From an uncultured Lachnospiraceae bacterium (GTDB lineage Bacteria; Bacillota; Clostridia; Lachnospirales; Lachnospiraceae): 41,614 nt of DNA. The notes beneath the pieces were generated by a model. It saw nothing but the letters and a program-made list of their open reading frames with translations. It searched no databases and was not told the DNA's origin. Each line of letters starts with the position of its first letter. Position 1 is the first letter of the stretch. The stretch covers positions 1 through 41,614 of the forward strand of contig CANRPU010000021.1 in assembly GCA_947632555.1 (NCBI GenBank), written 5' to 3'. A program made the position numbers and the translations under genes. Of the stretch, positions 7,626-15,348 are shown in pieces.

Positions 7626-8575
7626 GCGGAAAAGTAAAGGTTTTCATAGACGGCAGCGAGGGGACCACGGGACTGCGCATCAACGAGCGGTTTCAGGGCA
7701 GGGAGGACGTGGAACTGCTCACCATAGCGCCGGAACTTCGTAAGGATACGGAGGAAAGGAAAAGGCTGATCAACGCTTCGGACATTACATTTTTGTGCCT
7801 GCCGGATGCGGCGGCAAGGGAAGCGGTGGCTTTGGTGGAACGGGAGGATGTGCGGATCATCGATGCTTCCACTGCCCACAGGACGGAAAGCGGCTGGGCT
7901 TACGGGTTCCCGGAGCTGGCCCCGGCATTTCGCCAGGCCATCCGTGAGGGGAAGCGTGTGGCCGTACCGGGGTGCTATGCTTCCGGTCTGATCGCGCTGG
8001 TGTATCCGCTGGTAAAAGAGGGGATCCTGCCTGCGGACTATCCGGTGGCCGCTTTTGCCATGTCCGGTTACAGCGGCGGCGGAAAGAAAATGATCGCGGA
8101 ATATGAGGGAGAGGAGCGGAGCGCGGAACTGGATTCTCCCAGAGAGTACGCGCTCAGTCAGCAGCACAAGCATTTAAAGGAAATGAAAGCGATTCCCGGA
8201 CTTGCGAGGGAACCTCTCTTTTCTCCCGTTGTGTGCAGCTATTACAGCGGTATGCTGGTGACGCTGCCTTTGTACAGGGACCTTTTAAACAGGAAAATGA
8301 CGCCCAAAGAGCTGCATGGATTTTTTACGGAATATTATGGGAAAGAGAGATTTATCACGGTGAATCCCTTTGGAGCGGAAGCGGAAAGCCGCGGCTTCTT
8401 AGGTTCCAACGGGAAAAGCGGCTGGGACGGAATGGAGTTGTTCATCACAGGCTGCGAAGACAGGCTGTTAGTATCTTCCAGATTTGACAACCTGGGTAAA
8501 GGAGCCTCCGGCGCGGCCATACAGTGTCTGAATATCATGCTGGGCTGTGAAGAAGATAAAGGGCTGAGGCTGTAG
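7622..8575 (+). CDS. argC: N-acetyl-gamma-glutamyl-phosphate reductase, short (type 2) form
   Basis: This NADPH enzyme of arginine biosynthesis converts N-acetylglutamyl phosphate to the semialdehyde. It has 317 residues, the length of the shorter ArgC class. VFIDGSEGTTGLRI is the dinucleotide-binding start, PGCYASG carries the catalytic cysteine, and SGYSGGGKKMI is the conserved glycine-rich stretch; the C-terminal NLGKGASGAAIQCLN is diagnostic. No other arg genes are in the window, so this copy is outside an arg cluster. It overlaps folA at the start and converges with the histidine kinase gene 40 bases downstream, with no clear terminator between them. Confidence 0.93.
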   Translation: MSGKVKVFIDGSEGTTGLRINERFQGREDVELLTIAPELRKDTEERKRLINASDITFLCLPDAAAREAVALVEREDVRIIDASTAHRTESGWAYGFPELAPAFRQAIREGKRVAVPGCYASGLIALVYPLVKEGILPADYPVAAFAMSGYSGGGKKMIAEYEGEERSAELDSPREYALSQQHKHLKEMKAIPGLAREPLFSPVVCSYYSGMLVTLPLYRDLLNRKMTPKELHGFFTEYYGKERFITVNPFGAEAESRGFLGSNGKSGWDGMELFITGCEDRLLVSSRFDNLGKGASGAAIQCLNIMLGCEEDKGLRL

Positions 8576-8615
8576 AACCGCGCCGGAAGGAGGACAGAAC
8601 CGAAACAACGGGCGT

Positions 8616-10673
8616 TCAGGTTTCCGAAAGAGGCATTTTATCGGTAAGGGGAAAGCTGACGCAGGCGGTGAACAGATCTCCGTCCAGTTCGATGGAGAAC
8701 GTACCGCCGCAGGCTTCCGTAAAACTTTGGACAATGGCGAGGCCAAGTCCGCTGCCTTCCGTGGAACGGGAGTTATCTCCGCGGACAAAGCGCTCCGTGA
8801 TCTCATCGGGCGCGAAGTTCAATTCTTCGCGGGAAGTGTTTTTGATCTTCGTAAGCGCGCGGCCGTCCCTGACGGTGAGCTGTATATACACTCTGGAATT
8901 TTCCAGAGAATACTGCAGCGTGTTGAGAAACAGGTTCTGGAACACCCGGTAAAGTCTGTCACCGTCGGCTTCGATCATAACGGGTTCCGTTTCCGGGAAC
9001 ATTTTAAAGGTAAGGCTGGAAGCCGAAATAGGTTCGTCCATATCCGCCAGTGTCTGGCGGATCAGTTTTGCCAGATCCAAAGGCTGCTTCTCTATTTTCA
9101 GATTGCCGCTGGACGCCTTGGACAGTTCAAATACGTCCTGCACCATATCCCGCAGACGATATGCTTTTTTTCGCAGGGAATCCGCGTAGCCGGCGGAAGG
9201 CTGGGGCAGGTTCTCTTCACAGAGCAGATCCGCGTAGTTGATGATGGAAGTAAGCGGCGTTTTTAGGTCGTGGGATACGTTGGTGATCAGCTCCACCCGC
9301 ATCCGGTTGGAGCGGTTCCGCTGAGCTACCGCGTTTTCAATATCTTCTCCCAGCCGGTCCAGCTTTTCTGCCGCCGGCTTCAGTTCGGAATGGCGGGAGA
9401 GGGTAAGCGGCGGCGCGGAGCGGAAAAGCGCCAGTCCGTCGATCCGTTCGGTAAGGATTTTGGCGTCTTTTGTAAAACGGCGCAGGGGCAGATAGGCCGC
9501 GAACAGAGCCGCCGAAGCGGCTACAAGCAGCCCTCCCAGGAACAGCAGGTCACTTCTGACCGTATAGTAACGGGACTGCCAGTATACGGGTCTGCTGTGC
9601 AGAAGCAGGTGGATGCCGGAAAAAAGGCACACCAGGGCGGCTGCCAAAAGCACGGCGCACCGCGCCATGATCCTGCGGTACCAGGGTCTGCTCTGCCAGT
9701 ATTCCCGGCAGAAACGAAAGACCCTGGCGGCATAGGAATTGATGAAGGCGGAGGCCTTGTTCTGCCGTAAATCCGTATAGAGCAGATACGGCGCGCAGAA
9801 TACGGGCAGGTATATCCACAGGAGCCCGAAACAGGAACGCAGGGGCGCCTGGGGGTAGTGCTGCCGGGTGTATAAAGCCGCCAGAACGCAGACAGCGGAA
9901 ACAAAGAGCAGCTTAAGCTCCAGAGGAATACGGCGGGCAAACGCGGCGTAGGAAGCGGCGGCGCTCTTCTGCAGTTTCCGGCCGCCTAAGCAGAGGCAGC
10001 CCAGAAGGACAGTGAGCAGAAGACTCGCGGCAAAATGCCTGAGCATATACTGGTAGCCGCATGCCCGGAGAAAGAAATCGTAGCGGATCGCCCCGTAAAA
10101 GTGGCCGGAGGTACGGACTGCCAGTAAAAACCGGCTTTGGGCCAATCGTTCTTCATTGAGGGAGAGATTCTCCGGTATCAGCCCGCTGAGGGAAAACGCC
10201 TCTGCCGCTTCCGGAACGTCTTTGTCCCAGTAGCAATAGATGCGGTAGTCAGGGTCTGTGATCAATTTTCCCGTATCGTCGGTCTGCGGCGCGCGGTTAT
10301 AAAAGGGTTCTTTGTCCGGCACATCAACATAATAGAGGATTTCGCTGCCGGCAACAGAGAGCATTTTTTGGAATGCCCTGCGGTACTGCTGCAGATCGTC
10401 CTCCGTAGCGTTCTCTGTTCCCACATACCCCAGAAGAAGATCGGAAGCGGTTTCTTCCATGAACTGCCGCGGCTCCGGAAGGTAAGAAAAGTCACCCCAA
10501 AAAACAGCCGGGCCGTACTGTAAGGTAACGCGCAGCGCTTCCCTGCCGATGATGCCCATAAGGACGGTGACAAAAAATGAAGAGAAGGCCAGCGTGCCCA
10601 GAAGAAAACGGCAGGCTTTTTTTATGGAGTGACATTTCGGAGCGTTATCGTTTGTTTTCCAGTTTGTATCCAA
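8616..10673 (-). CDS. Multi-pass membrane sensor histidine kinase
   Basis: This 685-residue kinase has one membrane segment near residues 20-42, an extracytoplasmic part of about 180 residues, and then a block of about five further hydrophobic segments (roughly 230-405). The cytoplasmic kinase core follows: NVSHDLKTPLTS with the phospho-accepting His near 468, an N-box with NLFLNTLQYS near 580, RFVRGDNSR, and the ATP-lid GSGLGLAIV near 640. It phosphorylates the response regulator encoded just upstream, whose 3' end it overlaps by 29 bases. The combination of an extracellular domain and a second bundle of membrane helices is unusual for a simple two-helix kinase and may mean a membrane or lipid-borne signal. 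The signal is unknown. Confidence 0.92.
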   Translation of the reverse strand: MDTNWKTNDNAPKCHSIKKACRFLLGTLAFSSFFVTVLMGIIGREALRVTLQYGPAVFWGDFSYLPEPRQFMEETASDLLLGYVGTENATEDDLQQYRRAFQKMLSVAGSEILYYVDVPDKEPFYNRAPQTDDTGKLITDPDYRIYCYWDKDVPEAAEAFSLSGLIPENLSLNEERLAQSRFLLAVRTSGHFYGAIRYDFFLRACGYQYMLRHFAASLLLTVLLGCLCLGGRKLQKSAAASYAAFARRIPLELKLLFVSAVCVLAALYTRQHYPQAPLRSCFGLLWIYLPVFCAPYLLYTDLRQNKASAFINSYAARVFRFCREYWQSRPWYRRIMARCAVLLAAALVCLFSGIHLLLHSRPVYWQSRYYTVRSDLLFLGGLLVAASAALFAAYLPLRRFTKDAKILTERIDGLALFRSAPPLTLSRHSELKPAAEKLDRLGEDIENAVAQRNRSNRMRVELITNVSHDLKTPLTSIINYADLLCEENLPQPSAGYADSLRKKAYRLRDMVQDVFELSKASSGNLKIEKQPLDLAKLIRQTLADMDEPISASSLTFKMFPETEPVMIEADGDRLYRVFQNLFLNTLQYSLENSRVYIQLTVRDGRALTKIKNTSREELNFAPDEITERFVRGDNSRSTEGSGLGLAIVQSFTEACGGTFSIELDGDLFTACVSFPLTDKMPLSET

Positions 10674-11349
10674 TTCCCCACACCACCTTTAAATATTCCG
10701 GTTCACTCGGATTGATCTCGATTTTTTCACGTATGCGCCGTATATGTACCATAACGGTGTTTTCGCCGTTCATGGCCACAGGCTCTCCCCAGACGCTGTC
10801 GTAGATCTTGTCCGCGGAAAAGATGTGCCCGGGATGACGCATGAACAGTTCCATGATCTTGGTTTCAATAGAGGTCAGCTTGACCGCTTCGCCGTCCACG
10901 CTCAGAACATGGGCGGAAAAGTTATAACTCAATCTTCCTATCCGAACTTCATCTTTTTTGTCGGAATGGACGTCCCCCAGCTGCATATAGCGGCGGAGCT
11001 GGCTTTTGACGCGGGCCGTTACCTCTTTGGCGTCGAAGGGCTTGGTAATATAATCGTCCGCGCCGATGGAGAGCCCGAGGATCTTGTCGGAATGTTCGGA
11101 TTTCGCGGATATGATCAAAATGGGAAGGTTCAGCTTTTCCCGGATCTTGATAATGGCGGAAAGACCGTCCAGCCGGGGCATCATGATGTCCAGAAGGATC
11201 AAATGGATGTTTTCCCGTGAAAGGAGCTGCAGGGCTTCCTCCCCGTCATAGGCACAGAATACCCGGAAGTTTTCTTTTTCCAGTTGGATCTTCAGGGTGG
11301 AAACGATATCCTTATCGTCATCCACCACCAGAATGCTTGCGTTTTCCAT
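10645..11349 (-). CDS. OmpR/PhoB-family response regulator
   Basis: This 234-residue regulator has a receiver domain with the acidic pocket VVDDDKD, the phospho-acceptor Asp54 in ILLDIMMPRLDG and the lysine in DDYITKPFD. A C-terminal winged-helix DNA-binding domain runs from about 130 on (ELFMRHPGHIFSADKIYDSVWG and VMVHIRRIREKIE). It is the first gene of the minus-strand two-component operon, and the kinase gene begins inside its last codons. Three direct repeats upstream of its start are likely self-regulatory binding sites. No target operon is adjacent. Confidence 0.95.
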   Translation of the reverse strand: MENASILVVDDDKDIVSTLKIQLEKENFRVFCAYDGEEALQLLSRENIHLILLDIMMPRLDGLSAIIKIREKLNLPILIISAKSEHSDKILGLSIGADDYITKPFDAKEVTARVKSQLRRYMQLGDVHSDKKDEVRIGRLSYNFSAHVLSVDGEAVKLTSIETKIMELFMRHPGHIFSADKIYDSVWGEPVAMNGENTVMVHIRRIREKIEINPSEPEYLKVVWGIGYKLENKR

Positions 11350-11386
11350 GAATCGTTCCTCTGTCTGTATTGGGTTTATACTATTT

Positions 11387-11444
11387 ATTATAAAGGCGGA
11401 TTCTTACAAAGCAAAGAGAAAAATCCTTACAAACTTCTTACAAT
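11387..11444 (-). promoter_or_regulatory. Promoter and direct-repeat operator of the response regulator gene
   Basis: Read on the minus strand, ATTGTAAGAA (11444-11435), TTTGTAAGGA (11433-11424) and TTTGTAAGAA (11410-11401) are direct repeats whose starts are 11 and 23 bases apart, about one and two helical turns. They are followed by TATAAT (11392-11387), with a poor -35 TTGCTT 16 bases upstream of it. A weak -35 next to helically phased repeats is the layout of a promoter activated by an OmpR-type regulator. Confidence 0.6.
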
Positions 11445-11482
11445 ACGCGGAAAGGACCACGGGTATTTCCGCAAGGACGGGC

Positions 11483-11511
11483 TTGTATTTTAAAAAACTT
11501 GCTGGTATCAT
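11483..11511 (+). promoter_or_regulatory. Promoter of the DUF4317 gene
   Basis: TTGTAT at 11483-11488 and TATCAT at 11506-11511 with 17-base spacing, and TGG as an extended -10. The start codon at 11539 follows GGGAGG. Confidence 0.6.
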
Positions 11512-11538
11512 AAGAGAAAACAGGGAGGCGGGATACTT

Positions 11539-12690
11539 ATGAACAAACGGGAAGTGGCCGAGATCAGAAAGCAGTTTACGCAGGAAAGATGCGCTGTCAT
11601 GCGTATCTGCGGCTGTTATGTAGACGGTGAGAAAAACAAAAAGGCCGAGCTGAAAGACGCGTTTCTTTCCTTGCCGGAAGAGGAAATATTCAAATATTTT
11701 AATATCTTTAAGAAAGCGCTGTCCGGCACCATCGGCAGGAATCTGCTCAATATGGAGTTTCCCATGGAAGCGGAGGCGGAAGGGGGCGCGCAGGATCTTC
11801 TGCTGAAGCTGCGGGATTCGGAATTAAAGGACGATGTTCTTCTGGAAGCGTTTTATGACAAGGTGATAGAGGGCTATTATTCCGTGGAGAACTACCTGAT
11901 CCTTTTGATCTACGGGGTATATGACATTCCGGGAAGAGCGGAGGACGGGACGGAGATGTTTGACGCCTCCGACGAGGTTTACCAGCATATCCTCTGCTGT
12001 ATCTGTCCCGTTACGTTAAGCAAGCCGGGACTGGCCTATGACGAAGAAAGCAACAGTTTTAAGACCAGGGTCTGCGACAGGGTGGTGGATATGCCGGACG
12101 TGGGATTTTTATTCCCCGCGTTTCAGGACAGGAGCGCGGATATCCACAGCCTGCTTTATTACGCGGCGAAGCCGGAAGAACTGCGGCTTGATTTTGTGGG
12201 ATCGGTGCTGGGCTGCCAGGCGCCTCTTTCCGCGGGCGGACAGAAGGAAACCTTCCGCGCGCTGGTGGAGGAAACCCTGGGGGAAGAGTGTGAATATGAG
12301 ATCGTAAAGAATATCCACGAGAAACTGAATGAAATGATAGAGGAAAGCAAGGACGAGCCGGAGCCCGTGATCCTGGACGGAGCGGATGTAAAGCGGCTGC
12401 TGGAATACAGCGGAGTGGAAGAGAAAAAGCTCTCCGGTTTTGACGAAAAATACGCGGAGGCGGCGGGGAGCGATGTCCAGTTTGCCGCGGCCAATCTGGC
12501 CAATACCAGGCAGTTTGAGATCCGGACGCCGGATGTGATCGTCAAAGTGAATCCGGAGCGGACGGATCTGGTGGAAACCAGAATGCTGGACGGCAGAGAA
12601 TGTCTTGTCATTGAACTGAACGACCAGGTGGAAGTCAACGGCATTCAGGTGCGGCTGCCCGGCAGAGAGAAGAAAGATGATCTTTTATAA
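11539..12690 (+). CDS. DUF4317 family protein
   Basis: This 383-residue soluble protein starts MNKREVAEIRKQFTQE and continues with RICGCYVDGEKNKK, which I recognise as the start of the DUF4317 family, common in Lachnospiraceae and related Clostridia. No signal peptide or membrane segment is visible. The middle contains paired cysteines (CCICPV), and the C-terminal third is acidic with a hydrophobic beta-rich end. No enzymatic motif is evident and the function is unknown. It is transcribed away from the two-component system and is followed by its own terminator, so it is probably monocistronic. Confidence 0.85.
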   Translation: MNKREVAEIRKQFTQERCAVMRICGCYVDGEKNKKAELKDAFLSLPEEEIFKYFNIFKKALSGTIGRNLLNMEFPMEAEAEGGAQDLLLKLRDSELKDDVLLEAFYDKVIEGYYSVENYLILLIYGVYDIPGRAEDGTEMFDASDEVYQHILCCICPVTLSKPGLAYDEESNSFKTRVCDRVVDMPDVGFLFPAFQDRSADIHSLLYYAAKPEELRLDFVGSVLGCQAPLSAGGQKETFRALVEETLGEECEYEIVKNIHEKLNEMIEESKDEPEPVILDGADVKRLLEYSGVEEKKLSGFDEKYAEAAGSDVQFAAANLANTRQFEIRTPDVIVKVNPERTDLVETRMLDGRECLVIELNDQVEVNGIQVRLPGREKKDDLL

Positions 12691-12713
12691 TCGACAGTGA
12701 GAGAGTTTCTGAT

Positions 12714-12752
12714 AAGGACGGTTATGAACGGAAAGTTTATGGCCGTCTTTTT
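12714..12752 (+). terminator. Terminator after the DUF4317 gene
   Basis: AAGGACGG at 12714-12721 can pair with CCGTCTTT at 12743-12750 (one G-U pair), with a 21-base loop and a T tract (12748-12752). The stem is only moderately strong. Confidence 0.6.
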
Positions 12753-12785
12753 CCGTGGCGTGTTCTGCTTTTGCATTTTTACTAT

Positions 12786-12848
12786 CATTAAAAATTTAAC
12801 GATTAACATTAAAAATATATTGACAAACATAATCGCAGAGAGTATACT
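12786..12848 (+). promoter_or_regulatory. Promoter with upstream direct repeats (DUF2975-HTH operon)
   Basis: TTGACA at 12820-12825 and TATACT at 12843-12848 are spaced by 17 bases. Just upstream, CATTAAAAAT occurs at 12786-12795 and again at 12807-12816, 21 bases apart (two helical turns). The small HTH protein encoded at 13488 is a candidate to bind these repeats. Confidence 0.75.
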
Positions 12849-12907
12849 CACATTACAAACCGCGGAATGGAACAGGTATCTTTGTATCGGACAGGAGGAA
12901 AGAAACT

Positions 12908-13459
12908 ATGAACGAGCAGAACAATAAAATGGAGAAGATAAAGCGGAGCAGCAATATAGCGATGAGTATCGCGACGGTCGGCAAGATCTTTATGATCATG
13001 GCGGCGGCAGTGACGTTTATGGGAGGGATCGTTCTGGCCGTGCTCTCCATGGACAGTGATAAGAGCGATGAGCTCAGACAGATGCTGGAATCGGGAAAAC
13101 TCACCGTAGACATCAGAGTATTTGGTTTCGACATCACCACGGATATGGTGGAGGGCGCCCCGATTTTGGACGGACTGATTTTAGCGGTAGTATTTATGTT
13201 TGTCATGTGCGTGCTGTTTATCCTGTTTGCGGTCACGCTGCATTTTACGGCTAAGGTATTTAAGGAGATCAGGGACAGCGATTCGCCGTTTCGGCCGGCT
13301 GTTCTTAAGGATTTACGGCTGCCCTTTATCCTGATCGTGCTGCTGTCCTCACAGGACAGTCTGATCTTTGGGGCGGTGGTAGGCATCGCGCTCTGGTGCG
13401 TCTACTGCATAGTGGATTACGGGTGCGAACTGCAAAGGCAGTCCGACGAAACGCTGTAA
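12908..13459 (+). CDS. DUF2975 family membrane protein
   Basis: This 183-residue protein has four hydrophobic segments: about residues 22-47 (IFMIMAAAVTFMGGIVLAVL), 92-122 (ILAVVFMFVMCVLFILFAVTL), 139-155 (PFILIVLLSSQD) and 157-172. The loop between the first two contains VDIRVFGFDI. The layout and its pairing with a downstream Cro-like regulator match the DUF2975/YoaS-type membrane proteins found next to YozG-type HTH proteins in Firmicutes. Its role is unknown. It may be a membrane sensor or anti-regulator for the HTH protein encoded 28 bases downstream. The ATG follows AGGAGGAAAGAAACT. Confidence 0.8.
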   Translation: MNEQNNKMEKIKRSSNIAMSIATVGKIFMIMAAAVTFMGGIVLAVLSMDSDKSDELRQMLESGKLTVDIRVFGFDITTDMVEGAPILDGLILAVVFMFVMCVLFILFAVTLHFTAKVFKEIRDSDSPFRPAVLKDLRLPFILIVLLSSQDSLIFGAVVGIALWCVYCIVDYGCELQRQSDETL

Positions 13460-13487
13460 CACATCATAACGGAAGCGGGGAAAAGAT

Positions 13488-13715
13488 ATGGCGATCATAT
13501 TAAGACTTGACAGGATGATGGCTGACAGAAAAATATCATTGAACGAGCTGGCGGAAAAAGTGGGCATCGCCAATGTGAACCTCTCCAATATCAAAACAGG
13601 CAAGGTGAGCGCGATCCGTTTCTCCACTCTCAACGCGATCTGCGATGTGCTGGATTGTCAGCCGGGTGACCTGCTGGAATTTAAAAGGGATGCGACGGAA
13701 ACGGAAGAAGGATAA
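13488..13715 (+). CDS. Small Cro/CI-type (XRE, YozG-like) transcriptional regulator
   Basis: This 75-residue protein is almost entirely one helix-turn-helix domain: RMMADRKISLNELAEKVGIANVNLSNIKTGK, then STLNAICDVLDCQPGDLLEF. It matches the short YozG-type family that accompanies DUF2975 membrane proteins. It is in an operon with the membrane protein upstream and has a GGGG-type ribosome site. It likely regulates its own operon through the direct repeats at 12786-12816; that link is inferred. Confidence 0.9.
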   Translation: MAIILRLDRMMADRKISLNELAEKVGIANVNLSNIKTGKVSAIRFSTLNAICDVLDCQPGDLLEFKRDATETEEG

Positions 13716-13734
13716 AGACGAAATGCGGTGCGGC

Positions 13735-13763
13735 TTGCATAATGCCTGACAGTATGGTACAAT
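13735..13763 (+). promoter_or_regulatory. Promoter of the CorC-like gene and its leader
   Basis: TTGCAT at 13735-13740 and TACAAT at 13758-13763 with 17-base spacing and an extended -10 TGG. It lies about 240 bases before the gene start at 14002, leaving a leader of more than 200 bases. In that leader CGCCGG (13800-13805) could pair with CCGGCG (13886-13891). Confidence 0.75.
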
Positions 13764-13809
13764 AGGAAAAACGGCGGCGGGAACGGGGATCTTGGGCCGC
13801 GCCGGAAAG

Positions 13810-13908
13810 ATGAGTGAAAGGGCAGGAGCAGAAGATGGACGACGCTTCGGGCGACGCGGATACCGACACCGATCATTTTACGTGTGCCGGCGGAGAAAAC
13901 GATTCTGA
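13810..13908 (+). CDS. Candidate arginine-rich leader peptide
   Basis: An ATG at 13810 opens a 32-codon frame, beginning MSERAGAEDGRRFGRRGYRH and ending in CRRRKRF, with 11 arginines. It ends in four in-frame stop codons in a row (TGA TAA TAA TAA, 13906-13917). It lies between the promoter at 13735 and a terminator hairpin at 13931, the geometry of a translation-controlled attenuator. Against it, no good ribosome site precedes the ATG (only GGAAAG, very close), and a GC-rich region can give Arg-rich frames by chance. The region could instead be a structured RNA with no coding role. Confidence 0.35.
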   Translation: MSERAGAEDGRRFGRRGYRHRSFYVCRRRKRF

Positions 13909-13930
13909 TAATAATAAGTACGGATGCGCA

Positions 13931-13974
13931 AGACATAACCTGTGGTGTGAAGATACGACAGGTTGTGTCTTTTT
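13931..13974 (+). terminator. Terminator or attenuator hairpin in the leader of the CorC-like gene
   Basis: AGACATAACCTG (13931-13942) pairs with CAGGTTGTGTCT (13959-13970) over 12 positions with one G-U pair, a 16-base loop, then TTTT. It lies downstream of a promoter and 27 bases before the start at 14002, so it would stop the leader transcript unless read-through or anti-termination occurs. Confidence 0.85.
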
Positions 13975-14001
13975 GTGTGTTTGGGAAACGGAGAAACAAT
14001 A

Positions 14002-15348
14002 TTGGGGACGATAGGACTACAGATAATACTTCAGCTGGGGTTTATCCTGATAAACGCTCTGCTGACAGGAACGGAAACAGCGGTGAATGCCCTGAACCCT
14101 TCCAGGCTTCATCGGCTGGAAGAGGAAGGAAGAGGATACGCGGGGCGGCTTTTAAAGATGGCGGAAAAGCCGGATGATTACCTTCTGGCGCTCCGTATGG
14201 GGAGGACCCTGACAGTCTGTCTGGGGGCGGCTGCCGCGGCGGTAAATTTTACGGGATACCCTGTGAACTGGCTGTACGAAGAACTGGGCTTTACCCTGTT
14301 CCCCAGGTGGGTACTCTGGGTGTTTTCCCTGCTGCTTGTCATGCTGATCTTATCCTATTTTACCATGATACTTGCCAGGCTGGTGCCGGAGAGGATCGCC
14401 GGTAAAAAACCTGTGGCGTGGAGCAGGATCTTTTACGGTTTTACAGTGGGACTGACGGCCCTGCTTAAGCCTTTTATCCTGCTGGTAAACGGCACTGCGG
14501 GACTGGTGCTGCGCATCCTGCATCTGCAGGACGAGGAGGAAGCGGAGAGCGTAACGGAAGAAGAGATCCGCATGATGGTGGATAAGGGCGAAGAGAAAGG
14601 AAATATCGACGAAAACGAAAAAGAGTGGATCCAGAATATCTTTGATTTTGACGATCTGAGCGTGCGCAGGGTGATGACGCCGCGGACGGATGTGATAGCC
14701 GTTTCCCTGGAAAACACGCCGGAGGAGATCGTCAAGCTGATAGAAGAAACCGGGCGTTCCCGTTATCCGGTTTACGCGGAGGACCTGGATCATATTGAGG
14801 GCATCCTCTACGCCAGGGATTTTCTGCTGGCTATGGGAAGGGGAAAGGAGATCGCCTTAAAGGAACTGCTGCGTCCCGCTTATTTTGTCCCGGAAAGCAT
14901 TCACGCGGATGTGCTTTTTACGGATATGCAGAAGAAAAAGATCCACTTTGCCGTTATCGTTGACGAATACGGCGCCATGGAAGGGATCGTGACCATGGAG
15001 GATCTTGTGGAAGAGATCGTAGGAAATATTTATGATGAATTTGATCCCGAAGAAGACCCGGAGATCGTAAAGCTGGAAGAAGGCCTGTTTAAGGTGACGG
15101 GCAACACTACCATCGACGATCTGGCAGAGGAACTGGGGATCGAGCTGCACATGGGCGAGGAGAGCTACGATACGGTGGGCGGTCTGGTGATCAGCCTTCT
15201 GGAAGCCATACCGGAGGACGGTGTCAGCTTTGACGTGGAAGGCTTTGGCCTGCATATCCACGTGGAGGGAGAGGATATCAGGGACAGACGGATAGAGCGG
15301 GCTTATGTTACAAAGCTTGAGGAAAGCGTCAAAGCGGCGGAGGATTAG
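14002..15348 (+). CDS. CorC/HlyC-family (CNNM-CBS-CorC_HlyC) membrane protein
   Basis: This 448-residue protein has three parts: an N-terminal DUF21/CNNM membrane domain of about 185 residues with four hydrophobic segments (SRLHRLEEEGRGYA in the first loop, LVPERIAGKK in the last), two CBS repeats (about 205-330, with VRRVMTPRTDVIAV and ILYARDFL), and a C-terminal CorC_HlyC domain (VDEYGAMEGIVTMEDLVEEIVG, later DTVGGLV). Such proteins are linked to magnesium or cobalt export and related membrane functions. The chosen start is the TTG at 14002, with CGGAG nine bases upstream; a TTG at 13963 would lie inside the terminator stem. Its stop overlaps the convergent dehydrogenase gene by four bases. 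The gene is probably controlled by the leader hairpin. Confidence 0.9.
   Translation: MGTIGLQIILQLGFILINALLTGTETAVNALNPSRLHRLEEEGRGYAGRLLKMAEKPDDYLLALRMGRTLTVCLGAAAAAVNFTGYPVNWLYEELGFTLFPRWVLWVFSLLLVMLILSYFTMILARLVPERIAGKKPVAWSRIFYGFTVGLTALLKPFILLVNGTAGLVLRILHLQDEEEAESVTEEEIRMMVDKGEEKGNIDENEKEWIQNIFDFDDLSVRRVMTPRTDVIAVSLENTPEEIVKLIEETGRSRYPVYAEDLDHIEGILYARDFLLAMGRGKEIALKELLRPAYFVPESIHADVLFTDMQKKKIHFAVIVDEYGAMEGIVTMEDLVEEIVGNIYDEFDPEEDPEIVKLEEGLFKVTGNTTIDDLAEELGIELHMGEESYDTVGGLVISLLEAIPEDGVSFDVEGFGLHIHVEGEDIRDRRIERAYVTKLEESVKAAED

Noticed and set aside
13963..14001. Longer start (TTG 13963) for the CorC-like protein
   Set aside because: It lies inside the 3' arm of the terminator hairpin and has no ribosome site; the TTG at 14002 has CGGAG nine bases upstream and starts at the first membrane helix.
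13814..14014. 66-codon acidic frame overlapping the CorC leader
   Set aside because: It starts with GTG without a ribosome site, runs through the terminator hairpin and into the next gene, and has no recognisable domain.
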